From contig JBBSJP010000017.1 of NCBI GenBank assembly GCA_038257155.1, positions 1 to 64,000 of the forward strand: a stretch of DNA of 64,000 nt. Reading direction: 5' to 3'. The DNA comes from JANJTY01 sp038257155. Lineage in GTDB: Bacteria; Pseudomonadota; Gammaproteobacteria; Xanthomonadales; Xanthomonadaceae. The position numbers were made by a program, and so were the translations under genes. A model generated the notes under the pieces. The model made no database searches. It was given only the letters and a program-made list of their open reading frames with translations, and was not told the origin of the DNA. Below are positions 41,519-49,010 of this stretch, piece by piece (positions within the stretch are counted from its first letter, which is position 1; each line of letters begins with the position of its first letter).

Positions 41519-43528
41519 TCACCGTCGCCTCGGCATGCCACGCAGCAGCAGGCTGAACTCGACGCCGTCGCCATCGGGCAGATCGCTCGCGCTGGCGTGT
41601 CCCTGATGCAGCTGCGCCACCAGACGCACCACCACCAGACCAAAACCCAGATGCAGGGCACCACTGCCGCGCCCGGGGCGCAGACTGACCAGCGACTCGA
41701 ATAGCCGGGCTGAAGAACCAGATGGCAGGGTCGGGCCGCTGTTGGCGACGCGCAGCAGGCAGCCATCGGGCAGTTGTTCCAGTTCCATGCGCAGCCAGCC
41801 ATTCTCCGGGCAGAAGCTGCGCGCATTGTCGATCAGCTTGTCGAGCGACTGACTGACCAGATCAGGAGCACCGTGCAGCAACACTGACCTGGAAGGCAGG
41901 TGCACATCCAGGCGACGCGGCAGCAGCAGGGGACGATAGGCTTCGGCGCTGGATTCGAGCAGTGCACGCAGATCAAACTCTTCCGGTTCGGCAGATTCGA
42001 TAGCGCGCTCGATGCGGCTCGACTCGCTCATCGCACGTACCAGGCCATCGAGCCGCTCGGCACCGCTGCGAGCGCGCTCGAGGTAGCGCCGCGCAACTGC
42101 CGGCACCACACTTTCGTCGAGATTGTCGAGCGAGCTGCGCACGATCGCCAACGGCGTATTGAGCTCGTGCGAGAGGGTCCCTGCCAGACTGCGCAGGTAC
42201 TCTGTCTGGGAGGCGACTTCGTCGATCAGTCGGGCAAAACTACGGCTCAGGTCGCCGATCTCGTCGGCGTCGCGCGAACGTGGAAAACTGCGCAGACGAC
42301 CCTCGCGGTCGAGCGCCGCCTCGGTCGCATCGCGCAGCCGGCGAATGCGCCAACTCAGGCGCGTGGCGAAGGCGAACACCACACCGCCCGCGCCGAGCAG
42401 GGCCAGCGCGGTGCTCCACAGCAATCCCGTGAGTGCACGATCAGCAAGCTGCAGCGCGGCATCGTTTTCCCGTTCCAGCAACAGGGCAGCACGCAGCTCG
42501 CCTGCGACATGCAGCGGCACGGCGGCCGTCAGCCACTGGCGCTGTCCAAAGTCATCACGCCGCCAGGTGGTCGCAGGCTTTCCGGACAGGGCTTGCCAGA
42601 GCTCTGGCGCCTCGCTGCGTGCCTCGTCCAGCGCAGCGGTGCGCAGCGGGTCCTCCTGCATCAGCAGCCAGCGATACAACAGACGGCGCCAGGCCGGAAC
42701 CCGCGCATCATCCAGTTGCGGCTCGAGTTCTCCGGCCTGGGCAATGCGCCAGCCGTCGCGCTCATGGATTCGTGCGCGGACATGCGGCGGCAGCAGCCCG
42801 GCAAGGCTGGATGCCAGCACCTCGCTGCTGTGGAGCAGGGGCATGGAGGACTCCCCGAAGCCATCGGTTCCCGACTCGCGCAATCCGCCCTGGCTGTCGG
42901 AATCGAATACCTGAAGCCCCAGGCGTGTCGCTCGATAGCCGTGCGGAAGTGCCAGCTCGAGCGCGTAGCCGTCGAGCTGTTCACGCCAGTAGCCTTCGAC
43001 CCGCAGCAGTGGTGCCTGACCGTCCACACCCGCCTGGCGCAGAGGCCCGCTCTCGGCATTGGCGAGGCGCAACAGGACCTTGCCATGCGGTCCCTCGACC
43101 GAGAGCAGGACATGATCCCGCCGGGAGACGTTTGGCCAATGCGCTTCCGCTCGCTCGAGGGTGGTGTCTGGCACGCTCGCGAACAGATAGACCCGCTCCG
43201 CGCGACGCCCAAGCAGGATCTCCACCGACGGCTTGCCGTCGGCCGCGGCGAAACGCCGGGTCGGGACTGCCGCTTGATCCCAGTCATTCGCATCGCCGTC
43301 CAGCACCGGGCTGCGCTGCAGTTCACGCACGAACAGCGCCGCTGACGCGCCGGGCAGGCCTTCGGGTTGCTGTGCAACGCCGCGCGCCATTGCCTCTGCA
43401 GCCGCCAGCAAGGCCTGCTCCTGACCCTGCCGGATCAGGCTCTCAAGCTCCAGCACGAAACGCCAACCGGCCCAGGGCAGGGCCAGCAAGCTGAGGGCGA
43501 CCAGCAGGAGCTTGTTGCGCAGACGCAT
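41519..43528 (-). CDS. Sensor histidine kinase with CBM9-like extracytoplasmic domain
   Basis: Inner-membrane sensor kinase of 669 residues. It has a first membrane helix (about 7-24), a large periplasmic region of about 340 residues containing VLDGDANDWDQAA (the opening of carbohydrate-binding-module-9-like domains), a second helix (about 372-392), a HAMP segment, the H-box GTLSHELNTPLAIV with H454, the N-box LDKLIDNARSF and the G-box GFGLVVVRLV. This layout resembles the kinases of the proteobacterial dedicated sortase system, but no sortase, response regulator or LPXTG protein is nearby, so it is an orphan here. It probably senses a cell-envelope or sugar ligand. The start at 43528 faces the divergent dehydratase gene 97 bases away. 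Confidence 0.88.
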   Translation of the reverse strand: MRLRNKLLLVALSLLALPWAGWRFVLELESLIRQGQEQALLAAAEAMARGVAQQPEGLPGASAALFVRELQRSPVLDGDANDWDQAAVPTRRFAAADGKPSVEILLGRRAERVYLFASVPDTTLERAEAHWPNVSRRDHVLLSVEGPHGKVLLRLANAESGPLRQAGVDGQAPLLRVEGYWREQLDGYALELALPHGYRATRLGLQVFDSDSQGGLRESGTDGFGESSMPLLHSSEVLASSLAGLLPPHVRARIHERDGWRIAQAGELEPQLDDARVPAWRRLLYRWLLMQEDPLRTAALDEARSEAPELWQALSGKPATTWRRDDFGQRQWLTAAVPLHVAGELRAALLLERENDAALQLADRALTGLLWSTALALLGAGGVVFAFATRLSWRIRRLRDATEAALDREGRLRSFPRSRDADEIGDLSRSFARLIDEVASQTEYLRSLAGTLSHELNTPLAIVRSSLDNLDESVVPAVARRYLERARSGAERLDGLVRAMSESSRIERAIESAEPEEFDLRALLESSAEAYRPLLLPRRLDVHLPSRSVLLHGAPDLVSQSLDKLIDNARSFCPENGWLRMELEQLPDGCLLRVANSGPTLPSGSSARLFESLVSLRPGRGSGALHLGFGLVVVRLVAQLHQGHASASDLPDGDGVEFSLLLRGMPRRR

Positions 43529-43625
43529 GCGCGCAGCATAGACGCAGGACCGGCTGGCGTGGGCAGGCTGACGATGGCCTGACGCGTGGCATCATTCCGC
43601 CTCCACGCAAGGGCCATCCGTTTCC

Positions 43626-44600
43626 ATGCACCCGACTGAAAGCGTTCCGAGTCTCGACGACATCCGCAGCGCCGCCGCTCGCATCGCACCGCACGCGGCG
43701 TTGACGCCCGTGCTGCGCTCGCGGTCGATCGATGCCCTGGCTGGCTGCGAACTGCACTTCAAGTGCGAGAACTTTCAGCGCGCCGGCGCCTTCAAGTTCC
43801 GCGGCGCATGCAACGCCGTATTTTCGCTGAGCGAGTCCGAGGCAGCACGGGGCGTGGTGACCCAGAGTTCGGGCAATCACGGGGCCGCCATTGCGTTGGC
43901 TTGTCGTCTGCGCGGCGTCCCCGCCACGGTGGTGGTTCCGCGCTCGGCGCCGCGCATCAAGCTGGCAGCGATCCGCGACTTTGGCGCGCGCATCGTGCCC
44001 TGCGAAACCCACCAGGCTGACCGCGATCGGGTCACCGCCCAGGTGCTGGACCAAACCGGTGCCAACCTGGTGCATCCGTACAACGACTCACGCGTTATCG
44101 CCGGTCAGGCGACCGCGACACTGGAGCTGCTGCACAGTGTCGCCGGGCTGGATGTGGTGCTGGCACCGGTCAGTGGTGGCGGACTGATGTCCGGTACGGC
44201 GCTGGCCGCACACTATCTCGATCCACGCATCGAAGCGATCGGCACTGAGCCGGAAGGCGCGCGTGATGCGCACGATGGCTTGAAATCGGGCGAACGGATC
44301 GTCGGACGCATTGCCAACACGATCTGCGACGGGCTGCGTGCCGAACTGGGCCCGCTGACCTTCCGTATCCTGCGCCAGCACCTCTCAGACATCCTCCTGG
44401 TCGGCGACGAAGAAACCGTTGCTGCGATGCGGCTGATCTGGGAGCGCCTGAAGATCGTGGTCGAACCCTCGGGTGCGGTTCCGCTGGCGGCGGTGCTCAA
44501 GCATCCTGAACGATTTTCCGGCCGCCGGATCGGCATCATCCTGTCGGGCGGCAATGTAGACTTGGACGGTCTGCCTTGGGGATCCCTTCAGCCATGCTGA
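43626..44600 (+). CDS. Threonine/serine dehydratase or racemase (PLP fold type II)
   Basis: PLP enzyme of 324 residues. The Schiff-base lysine K57 lies in GAFKFRGA; SSGNHGAAIALA is the substrate-binding loop, PVSGGGLMSG the phosphate loop, and ILSGGNVDL the C-terminal motif. The length and the absence of an ACT domain fit the short catabolic threonine dehydratase / serine racemase / hydroxyaspartate ammonia-lyase group, which cannot be separated by eye. The last codons overlap the start of the next gene, so translation is coupled. Confidence 0.9.
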   Translation: MHPTESVPSLDDIRSAAARIAPHAALTPVLRSRSIDALAGCELHFKCENFQRAGAFKFRGACNAVFSLSESEAARGVVTQSSGNHGAAIALACRLRGVPATVVVPRSAPRIKLAAIRDFGARIVPCETHQADRDRVTAQVLDQTGANLVHPYNDSRVIAGQATATLELLHSVAGLDVVLAPVSGGGLMSGTALAAHYLDPRIEAIGTEPEGARDAHDGLKSGERIVGRIANTICDGLRAELGPLTFRILRQHLSDILLVGDEETVAAMRLIWERLKIVVEPSGAVPLAAVLKHPERFSGRRIGIILSGGNVDLDGLPWGSLQPC

Positions 44601-45022
44601 TCGACGGAAAGCGCGCCTCCGACCGCGCCATCGAGTTGGTGCTGCGTTATTACGCGGCGTTCAACCGCGGCGAATCCGAGACCATGCTTGGCTTGCTTGC
44701 CGCGGACGTCGTCCATGACCCGAACCAGGGTCAGCGCGAGATCGGCGTTGACGCGTTTCGGACATTTCTGAAGCGCATGGCGGGCAGCTACCGCGAACAG
44801 ATCGGCGATATCGTCGTCACCGCAACCCAGGACGGAACCCGGGCGGCAGCCGAGTACCTGGTGCAGGGCGAGTATCTCAAGGACGATATCGACATGCCGC
44901 CGGCGCGCGGCCAGCGCTATGCGCTTTCCGGCGGTGCCTTCTTTGAACTTCGAGAAGGACGCATTGCGCGCGTCACCAATTACTACAACCTGGCCGACTG
45001 GATCGCCCAGGTCGGCGACTGA
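44594..45022 (+). CDS. SnoaL/NTF2-like protein
   Basis: A 142-residue protein of the NTF2-like fold (ketosteroid isomerase-related / SnoaL-like group). It has an N-terminal helix pair (IELVLRYYAAFNRGESETMLGLL), VHDPNQGQREIGVDAF, and the C-terminal strands FFELREGRIARVTNYYN. The ATG at 44594 overlaps the dehydratase stop by seven bases; a TTG at 44576 is a weaker alternative. Function is unknown. Coupling to the dehydratase suggests a role in the same small-molecule pathway. Confidence 0.78.
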   Translation: MLIDGKRASDRAIELVLRYYAAFNRGESETMLGLLAADVVHDPNQGQREIGVDAFRTFLKRMAGSYREQIGDIVVTATQDGTRAAAEYLVQGEYLKDDIDMPPARGQRYALSGGAFFELREGRIARVTNYYNLADWIAQVGD

Positions 45023-45118
45023 CCGAATCGGTTGGAGGGTCGATGATCGCCAGCCGATCTGATCAGACCGCAATCGACGGGCAACGCTGGCGCCAGGACG
45101 ACGCCATCGCGTGCGGTA

Positions 45119-46000
45119 TCAGGGGCAGGGGAAGGAAGAAACCGACCAGACCACGGGTTCCCAATAGGCACCCGAACGAATCTCATTGCGGGCCTCCCGA
45201 ATCAGTTTTGCGCCGATCCGGTACAGTCCATCGTCTTCGATCTCTATCTCGAAGTCCTTGAAGCGCTCGTGACGAAACAGGGAGGCGCGTTTGCGATTCT
45301 GGTTGGCGACGAAGTGGCGCGAATCGATCGCCTCGCTGAGCTTCAGCACATGCAGGCCAGCCCTGAGGCGGAATGTCTCTGACTCGAGTGGTCCGCCCAG
45401 CCGGCCATCGATCTCGTGTACGACCACCGGGTGGATGTCCTGCGTAACGGGCGGCAGGAGACTGGTATCGATGCGCCCGCAGCCCGCACGCGGCGCTATC
45501 ACCTGCAAGCGGTAGCCGGGCACTTCGGTAGGCTCGGCCGTGCCGCTCAGCTGGATCTCGCGACCATTGCGCGCAACCGCCAGATCGAACGAGCCCGCAC
45601 TGGCCTCCACCGCGGCAAGGAAACTTCCTGCCGGGTCCGGTGCGCCGGCCAGGGCAACCTGGTTGAGGCGCAGCAGGCGATCGCCAGTCATCAAGCCTAT
45701 GCGTTCGGCAGCGCTGCCCGGGGTAATGGCCATGACCGGCAGGCCGTTCGCTGAGTCCGCCACATCCACAACCGCGCCCAGTTCGTAGCGAGTGCGCGGC
45801 TGGCTTTCCAGCAGCAGCGGAGTCTCCGGATCGGTACCCTCCAGCGCGCCGACCTCGTAGAGCCGCACCAGCGCCGCTTCAACTTCGGCCGCAACCCGCG
45901 GGTCGGCTGCGCTTGCTTGCGCCAAAGGAACCGTCAGCAGTGCGCTCAGCACGCCTGCGGCGAAGAAACCCTTCTGGTGAATGACAGTCTTGCGCAACAT
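45119..46000 (-). CDS. Exported PDZ-domain protein in an ECF sigma operon
   Basis: A 293-residue protein with a signal peptide (about 10-32, ending AQASA) and a PDZ-like domain at about 75-150 (LPVMAITPGSAAERIGLMTGDRLLRLNQ). A beta-rich C-terminal half follows, ending in ARNEIRSGAYWEPVVWSVSSFPCP. There is no protease triad, so it is not a DegP/DegS enzyme. GGAGA lies 7 bases before the ATG. It is the third gene of an apparent operon, 16 bases after the anti-sigma gene, which points to a part in the envelope signal that the sigma factor answers, or to being its target. Confidence 0.75.
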   Translation of the reverse strand: MLRKTVIHQKGFFAAGVLSALLTVPLAQASAADPRVAAEVEAALVRLYEVGALEGTDPETPLLLESQPRTRYELGAVVDVADSANGLPVMAITPGSAAERIGLMTGDRLLRLNQVALAGAPDPAGSFLAAVEASAGSFDLAVARNGREIQLSGTAEPTEVPGYRLQVIAPRAGCGRIDTSLLPPVTQDIHPVVVHEIDGRLGGPLESETFRLRAGLHVLKLSEAIDSRHFVANQNRKRASLFRHERFKDFEIEIEDDGLYRIGAKLIREARNEIRSGAYWEPVVWSVSSFPCP

Positions 46001-46016
46001 GGAATTTCTCCGATGA

Positions 46017-46412
46017 CTAAAGTTGAACCAGCTGAGGCGCCGGTGCGCCGGACTTGAGCCGCGCCTCGGTCTGCTGTCGTGCCTGCCAAAGGGCTTCGCG
46101 CTGCGAGCTGTCGCCCGCGACCAGGTAGCTCGACTGCAGACGTCGATCCAGGGCTCGTATTTCCGCCAGGACCAGCGGATCTACCGAGACGCTCGAAACT
46201 GGCACTTCGGGCGCGAGTGGTTGCTGCAAGGCAATCGGCAGCAGCGCCGCCAGGGTCAGGCTGGCGGCGATCGCCAGCGGCGCCACCCAGCGCCGCAGCC
46301 AGCGCCGCTGGGTGTGGCGGGCGAGGATGCGCGCGCCCAACTGGTCGGGCGGCTCGGCGAGCGGCAGACCATGCAGATAACGTTTCAGCTGCAGGTCGTC
46401 GGATGTGTTCAT
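46017..46412 (-). CDS. Probable anti-sigma factor, single-pass membrane protein
   Basis: A 131-residue protein with a cytoplasmic N-terminus (MNTSDDLQLKRYLHGLPLAEPPDQLGARIL), one membrane helix at about 44-66 (VAPLAIAASLTLAALLPIAL) and a periplasmic helical tail. It lacks the HxxxCxxC motif of zinc-binding anti-sigma factors. The start codon overlaps the sigma factor stop (ATGA), the typical sigma/anti-sigma arrangement. Identification rests on position and topology rather than a strong motif. Confidence 0.75.
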   Translation of the reverse strand: MNTSDDLQLKRYLHGLPLAEPPDQLGARILARHTQRRWLRRWVAPLAIAASLTLAALLPIALQQPLAPEVPVSSVSVDPLVLAEIRALDRRLQSSYLVAGDSSQREALWQARQQTEARLKSGAPAPQLVQL

Positions 46413-46975
46413 GCGTTTGGCTCCTCGTTCAACCACAGCTGCAGACGGGCGCGGGCGCGCGACAGCAGTGACTTCGACCAGCTTTCGGAGCGTCCGAAAC
46501 TGGCGGCAATCTCGGCATGGGAATAGCCCTCCAGGTCATGCAGCACGACCACACTTCGCGCTGCCACCGACAGGCGCTGCAGCAATCCCAACGCGTCCAA
46601 AGGGCGTTCCAGGCCTTGCGACGTCCCGATCAGGGCATCAACATCGATCTCGTCGATCTGGATGCGGCGCTGTGCCCGCAGCCGATCGATGGACGCGTTG
46701 ACCACCAGGCGCTTCAACCAGGCGCGAAACGGCGCATCGCCGCGAAAAGCGCTGAGTTTCTCGAATGCCTTCAAGAAGGCGTCCTGCACCACGTCTTCGG
46801 CCTGATCGACCTGCCCGGTGATACGCAGGGCCAGCGAATAGGCGGCGCGCGAATGGTCCCGGTAAAGGCGATCGAGGGCCTGGATTTCGCCGCGCCGTGC
46901 CGCAGCCAGCAGGCCGGCTTCTTCAGCTTCGACCGCCTCAGCAGCGCCGCCCCACATTGGAAGAATGGTCTCCAT
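46409..46975 (-). CDS. ECF-type RNA polymerase sigma factor
   Basis: A 188-residue sigma-70-family factor with region 2 (LDRLYRDHSRAAYSLALRI, DQAEDVVQDAFLKAFEKL, FRAWLKRLVVNASIDRLR) and region 4 (SVVVLHDLEGYSHAEIAAS, SWSKSLLSRARARL). It is first in an operon with its probable anti-sigma factor and a PDZ protein, so it probably directs an envelope-linked regulon and its own operon. I could not find a clear autoregulated promoter in the 89 bases upstream. Confidence 0.92.
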   Translation of the reverse strand: METILPMWGGAAEAVEAEEAGLLAAARRGEIQALDRLYRDHSRAAYSLALRITGQVDQAEDVVQDAFLKAFEKLSAFRGDAPFRAWLKRLVVNASIDRLRAQRRIQIDEIDVDALIGTSQGLERPLDALGLLQRLSVAARSVVVLHDLEGYSHAEIAASFGRSESWSKSLLSRARARLQLWLNEEPNA

Positions 46976-47064
46976 GCCTAGAGGGACGCTGGCGCGGGCC
47001 AGATCGTCGCAACGCCGTGCCGGATTTCGGTTGCGATTCAGATCAGTGCCGCGGGCAGATCGCC

Positions 47065-47418
47065 TCAGCGCGCCGCACAGCGAACAAAATTGACCGCGTC
47101 GACGCCCAGCGCGCGCATCCGTGCGGCGTCTGCATTGCGCAGAACCAGACGCTCGGCGTCAGCTTCGAGTATGACCAGACGGTCTTCCACATCACCGGCC
47201 CGGACCACCAGACGCTCGCCCTCCAACCGGTAGCTTCCGGTGGCCAGGGTCCGCCATTGGCCGTCTTCGAAGACCAGGCCTTCATGACGTCCATCGGCCG
47301 TGTAGGTCACGCGTGCCGTGGCGCAGCCGGCGGCGTCGGTCGACCATTCGCCGACCAGTGAATCGGAGGCCATTGCCAGACCCGGGGCAAGCAGGCCAAA
47401 CAGCAGGACACTACGCAT
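47065..47418 (-). CDS. Small exported protein of unknown function
   Basis: A 117-residue protein with a signal peptide (MRSVLLFGLLAPGLAMA). The mature part resembles small lipocalin-like beta domains: LVGEWSTDAAGC at the start, then alternating strands (ARVTYTADGRHEGLVFEDG, GSYRLEGERLVVR), and two cysteines (one near the start, one at NFVRC near the end) that may pair. A good ribosome binding site (GAGGAG, 8 bases before the ATG at 47418) supports the start. The same frame is open far upstream into phhA, but that part is antisense-like read-through and is excluded. Confidence 0.75.
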   Translation of the reverse strand: MRSVLLFGLLAPGLAMASDSLVGEWSTDAAGCATARVTYTADGRHEGLVFEDGQWRTLATGSYRLEGERLVVRAGDVEDRLVILEADAERLVLRNADAARMRALGVDAVNFVRCAAR

Positions 47419-47510
47419 CTCGCTTTCTCCTCGGGTTTCCGCGCGAAGCCGGTACTGCTTCAGCTTAACCCCAACCTGGCGTCGCCAAGCCGCGCGACCG
47501 GGAACGGGGG

Positions 47511-48398
47511 CTAAACGTCGCCGCCGGTCGCCCAGCCTTCGCCGCTGCCACGCTGGAAGACGCGATCGCCGTCGAGCACTTCGCCGGCCGGAATCAGGGA
47601 GTGTTCGGCAAGCCGCGCATAGATCGGCCGGAAGTCCGGGCGGGTCGCTTCGAACAACTGCTCGAAGCCACTGATAACAAAGTAGGTCTTCTGGAAAGTA
47701 TCGATGCGGTAGCGGGTACGCATGACGCGTTCCAGATCGAAGCCGATGCGGTTCGGCGGGGCCGATTCCAGGCTGTAGAGGCTCTCGCCCTTGGAGCTGA
47801 CGATACCGGCGCCGTAGATGCGCAGGCCATCGGGCGTGTCGATCAAACCGAACTCGACCGTGTACCAGTAGAGCCGGGTCAGGGCGGCCAGCGCTTCCGG
47901 CCCACAGCCATGCGCTTTCACGCCTCCGCGGCCGTAGGCGGCCATGTAGTCGGCAAACACCGGATTCATCAGCAGCGGCACGTGGCCGAACAGGTCGTGG
48001 AACAGGTCGGGCTCGGCGATGTAGTCGAGCTGCTCGGGCTTGCGGATCCACCAGGTGACCGGGAAGCGTCGCGCCGCAAGGTGTTCGAAAAAGGTGAGCT
48101 CGGGCAGCAGGCCTTCCACACCGATGATCTGCCAGCCGGTGCTCTCGCGCAGCACGTCGTTGAGCTCGCTGAACTTCGGAATCTGCTCGGCACCCATGCC
48201 CATGGCGTCCTGCGCCTGCAGGAACTCGTCGCAGGCACGGCCGGTGAGCAGTTCGCGCTGACGACGAAACAGATCGGCCCAGACCTGGTGATCGGTGGCG
48301 CTGTACTCGTCCCAGGGCTGCTCGACCACGGCCGTGGTGTAGACGGGCACATAGCCCTTGTCGGTCATCTGGTGCTCGACGCGGCGCGCTTCGGCCAT
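47511..48398 (-). CDS. phhA: Phenylalanine 4-monooxygenase
   Basis: Tetrahydropterin-dependent, non-haem iron hydroxylase that converts phenylalanine to tyrosine. The 295-residue product is a catalytic-domain-only bacterial form. Iron ligands are H134 and H139 in HDLFGHVP and E182 in YWYTVEFG. The start at 48398 has AGGA 7 bases upstream. It is divergent from an Lrp/AsnC regulator gene, a layout that suggests amino-acid-responsive control. No pterin-4a-carbinolamine dehydratase gene is in the window. Confidence 0.95.
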   Translation of the reverse strand: MAEARRVEHQMTDKGYVPVYTTAVVEQPWDEYSATDHQVWADLFRRQRELLTGRACDEFLQAQDAMGMGAEQIPKFSELNDVLRESTGWQIIGVEGLLPELTFFEHLAARRFPVTWWIRKPEQLDYIAEPDLFHDLFGHVPLLMNPVFADYMAAYGRGGVKAHGCGPEALAALTRLYWYTVEFGLIDTPDGLRIYGAGIVSSKGESLYSLESAPPNRIGFDLERVMRTRYRIDTFQKTYFVISGFEQLFEATRPDFRPIYARLAEHSLIPAGEVLDGDRVFQRGSGEGWATGGDV

Positions 48399-48478
48399 CG
48401 GGATTCCTGAGCTTGAATCTGGGTTGATCCGCCACTGTAGCCTCGATTGACCGGCCCTGCTTGAAATGCTGCGGCGCA

Positions 48479-48510
48479 AGGCGCCAAATACGCTGGATTA
48501 TTGCGTCAAT
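48479..48510. promoter_or_regulatory. Possible Lrp-type operator between phhA and the regulator gene
   Basis: The 126-base divergent intergenic region contains an AT-richer stretch with imperfectly mirrored halves, GCGCCAAATA (48481-48490) and TTATTGCGTC (48498-48507). Lrp-family sites are often weak, AT-centred palindromes of this kind. Evidence is limited to symmetry and position. Confidence 0.2.
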
Positions 48511-48524
48511 GGTCAAATCTGCGC

Positions 48525-49010
48525 ATGAACCCACCGCAATCCCTCGATCGCAGCGACAGCCTGATCCTCGCCCACCTGCAGCGCGAGGGCCGTATCAGCA
48601 ATACCGAACTGGCCGAACGCGTACGCCTTTCGCCTTCCGCCTGCCTGCGCCGCGTGCAGCGCCTGGAAACCGAGGGCTTCATCAGCGGCTATGCGGCGCG
48701 CCTCGATCCGCAGCGTCTGGGTCTGGGGCTGCAGGCCTTCGTGCGCCTGCAGTTACGCCAGCACGATGCCGCCACCATCGCGCGCTTCGTCGCCCGCCTG
48801 CAGGACTGGGACGAGGTACACACCTGCTTCGCCCTGACCGGCGACATGGACTATCTGCTGCACGTCATCGTGCGCGACCTCGAGCATTTTTCGCGCTTCC
48901 TGCTTGATCAACTGCTGCGCAGTGGCGATGTGGACGACGTCAGCACCAGCTTCGTGCTGCGCACGGTAAAGCAGGCGCAGGGGCTGCCGGTTGCGCCGGG
49001 CCAAGGCTAA
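48525..49010 (+). CDS. Lrp/AsnC family transcriptional regulator
   Basis: A 161-residue protein with an N-terminal winged helix-turn-helix (SLILAHLQREGRISNTELAERVRLSPSACLRRVQRLE) and a C-terminal RAM ligand-binding domain (EVHTCFALTGDMDYLLHVIV, DVSTSFVLR). Divergent from phhA, so phenylalanine or tyrosine is the likely effector and phhA the likely target (inference from position). The stop overlaps the convergent peptidase gene by three bases. Confidence 0.93.
   Translation: MNPPQSLDRSDSLILAHLQREGRISNTELAERVRLSPSACLRRVQRLETEGFISGYAARLDPQRLGLGLQAFVRLQLRQHDAATIARFVARLQDWDEVHTCFALTGDMDYLLHVIVRDLEHFSRFLLDQLLRSGDVDDVSTSFVLRTVKQAQGLPVAPGQG

Noticed and set aside
47419..48534. In-frame upstream extension of the 117-residue protein through phhA
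   Set aside because: The extension reads phhA out of frame; the signal peptide and ribosome binding site at 47418 mark the true start.
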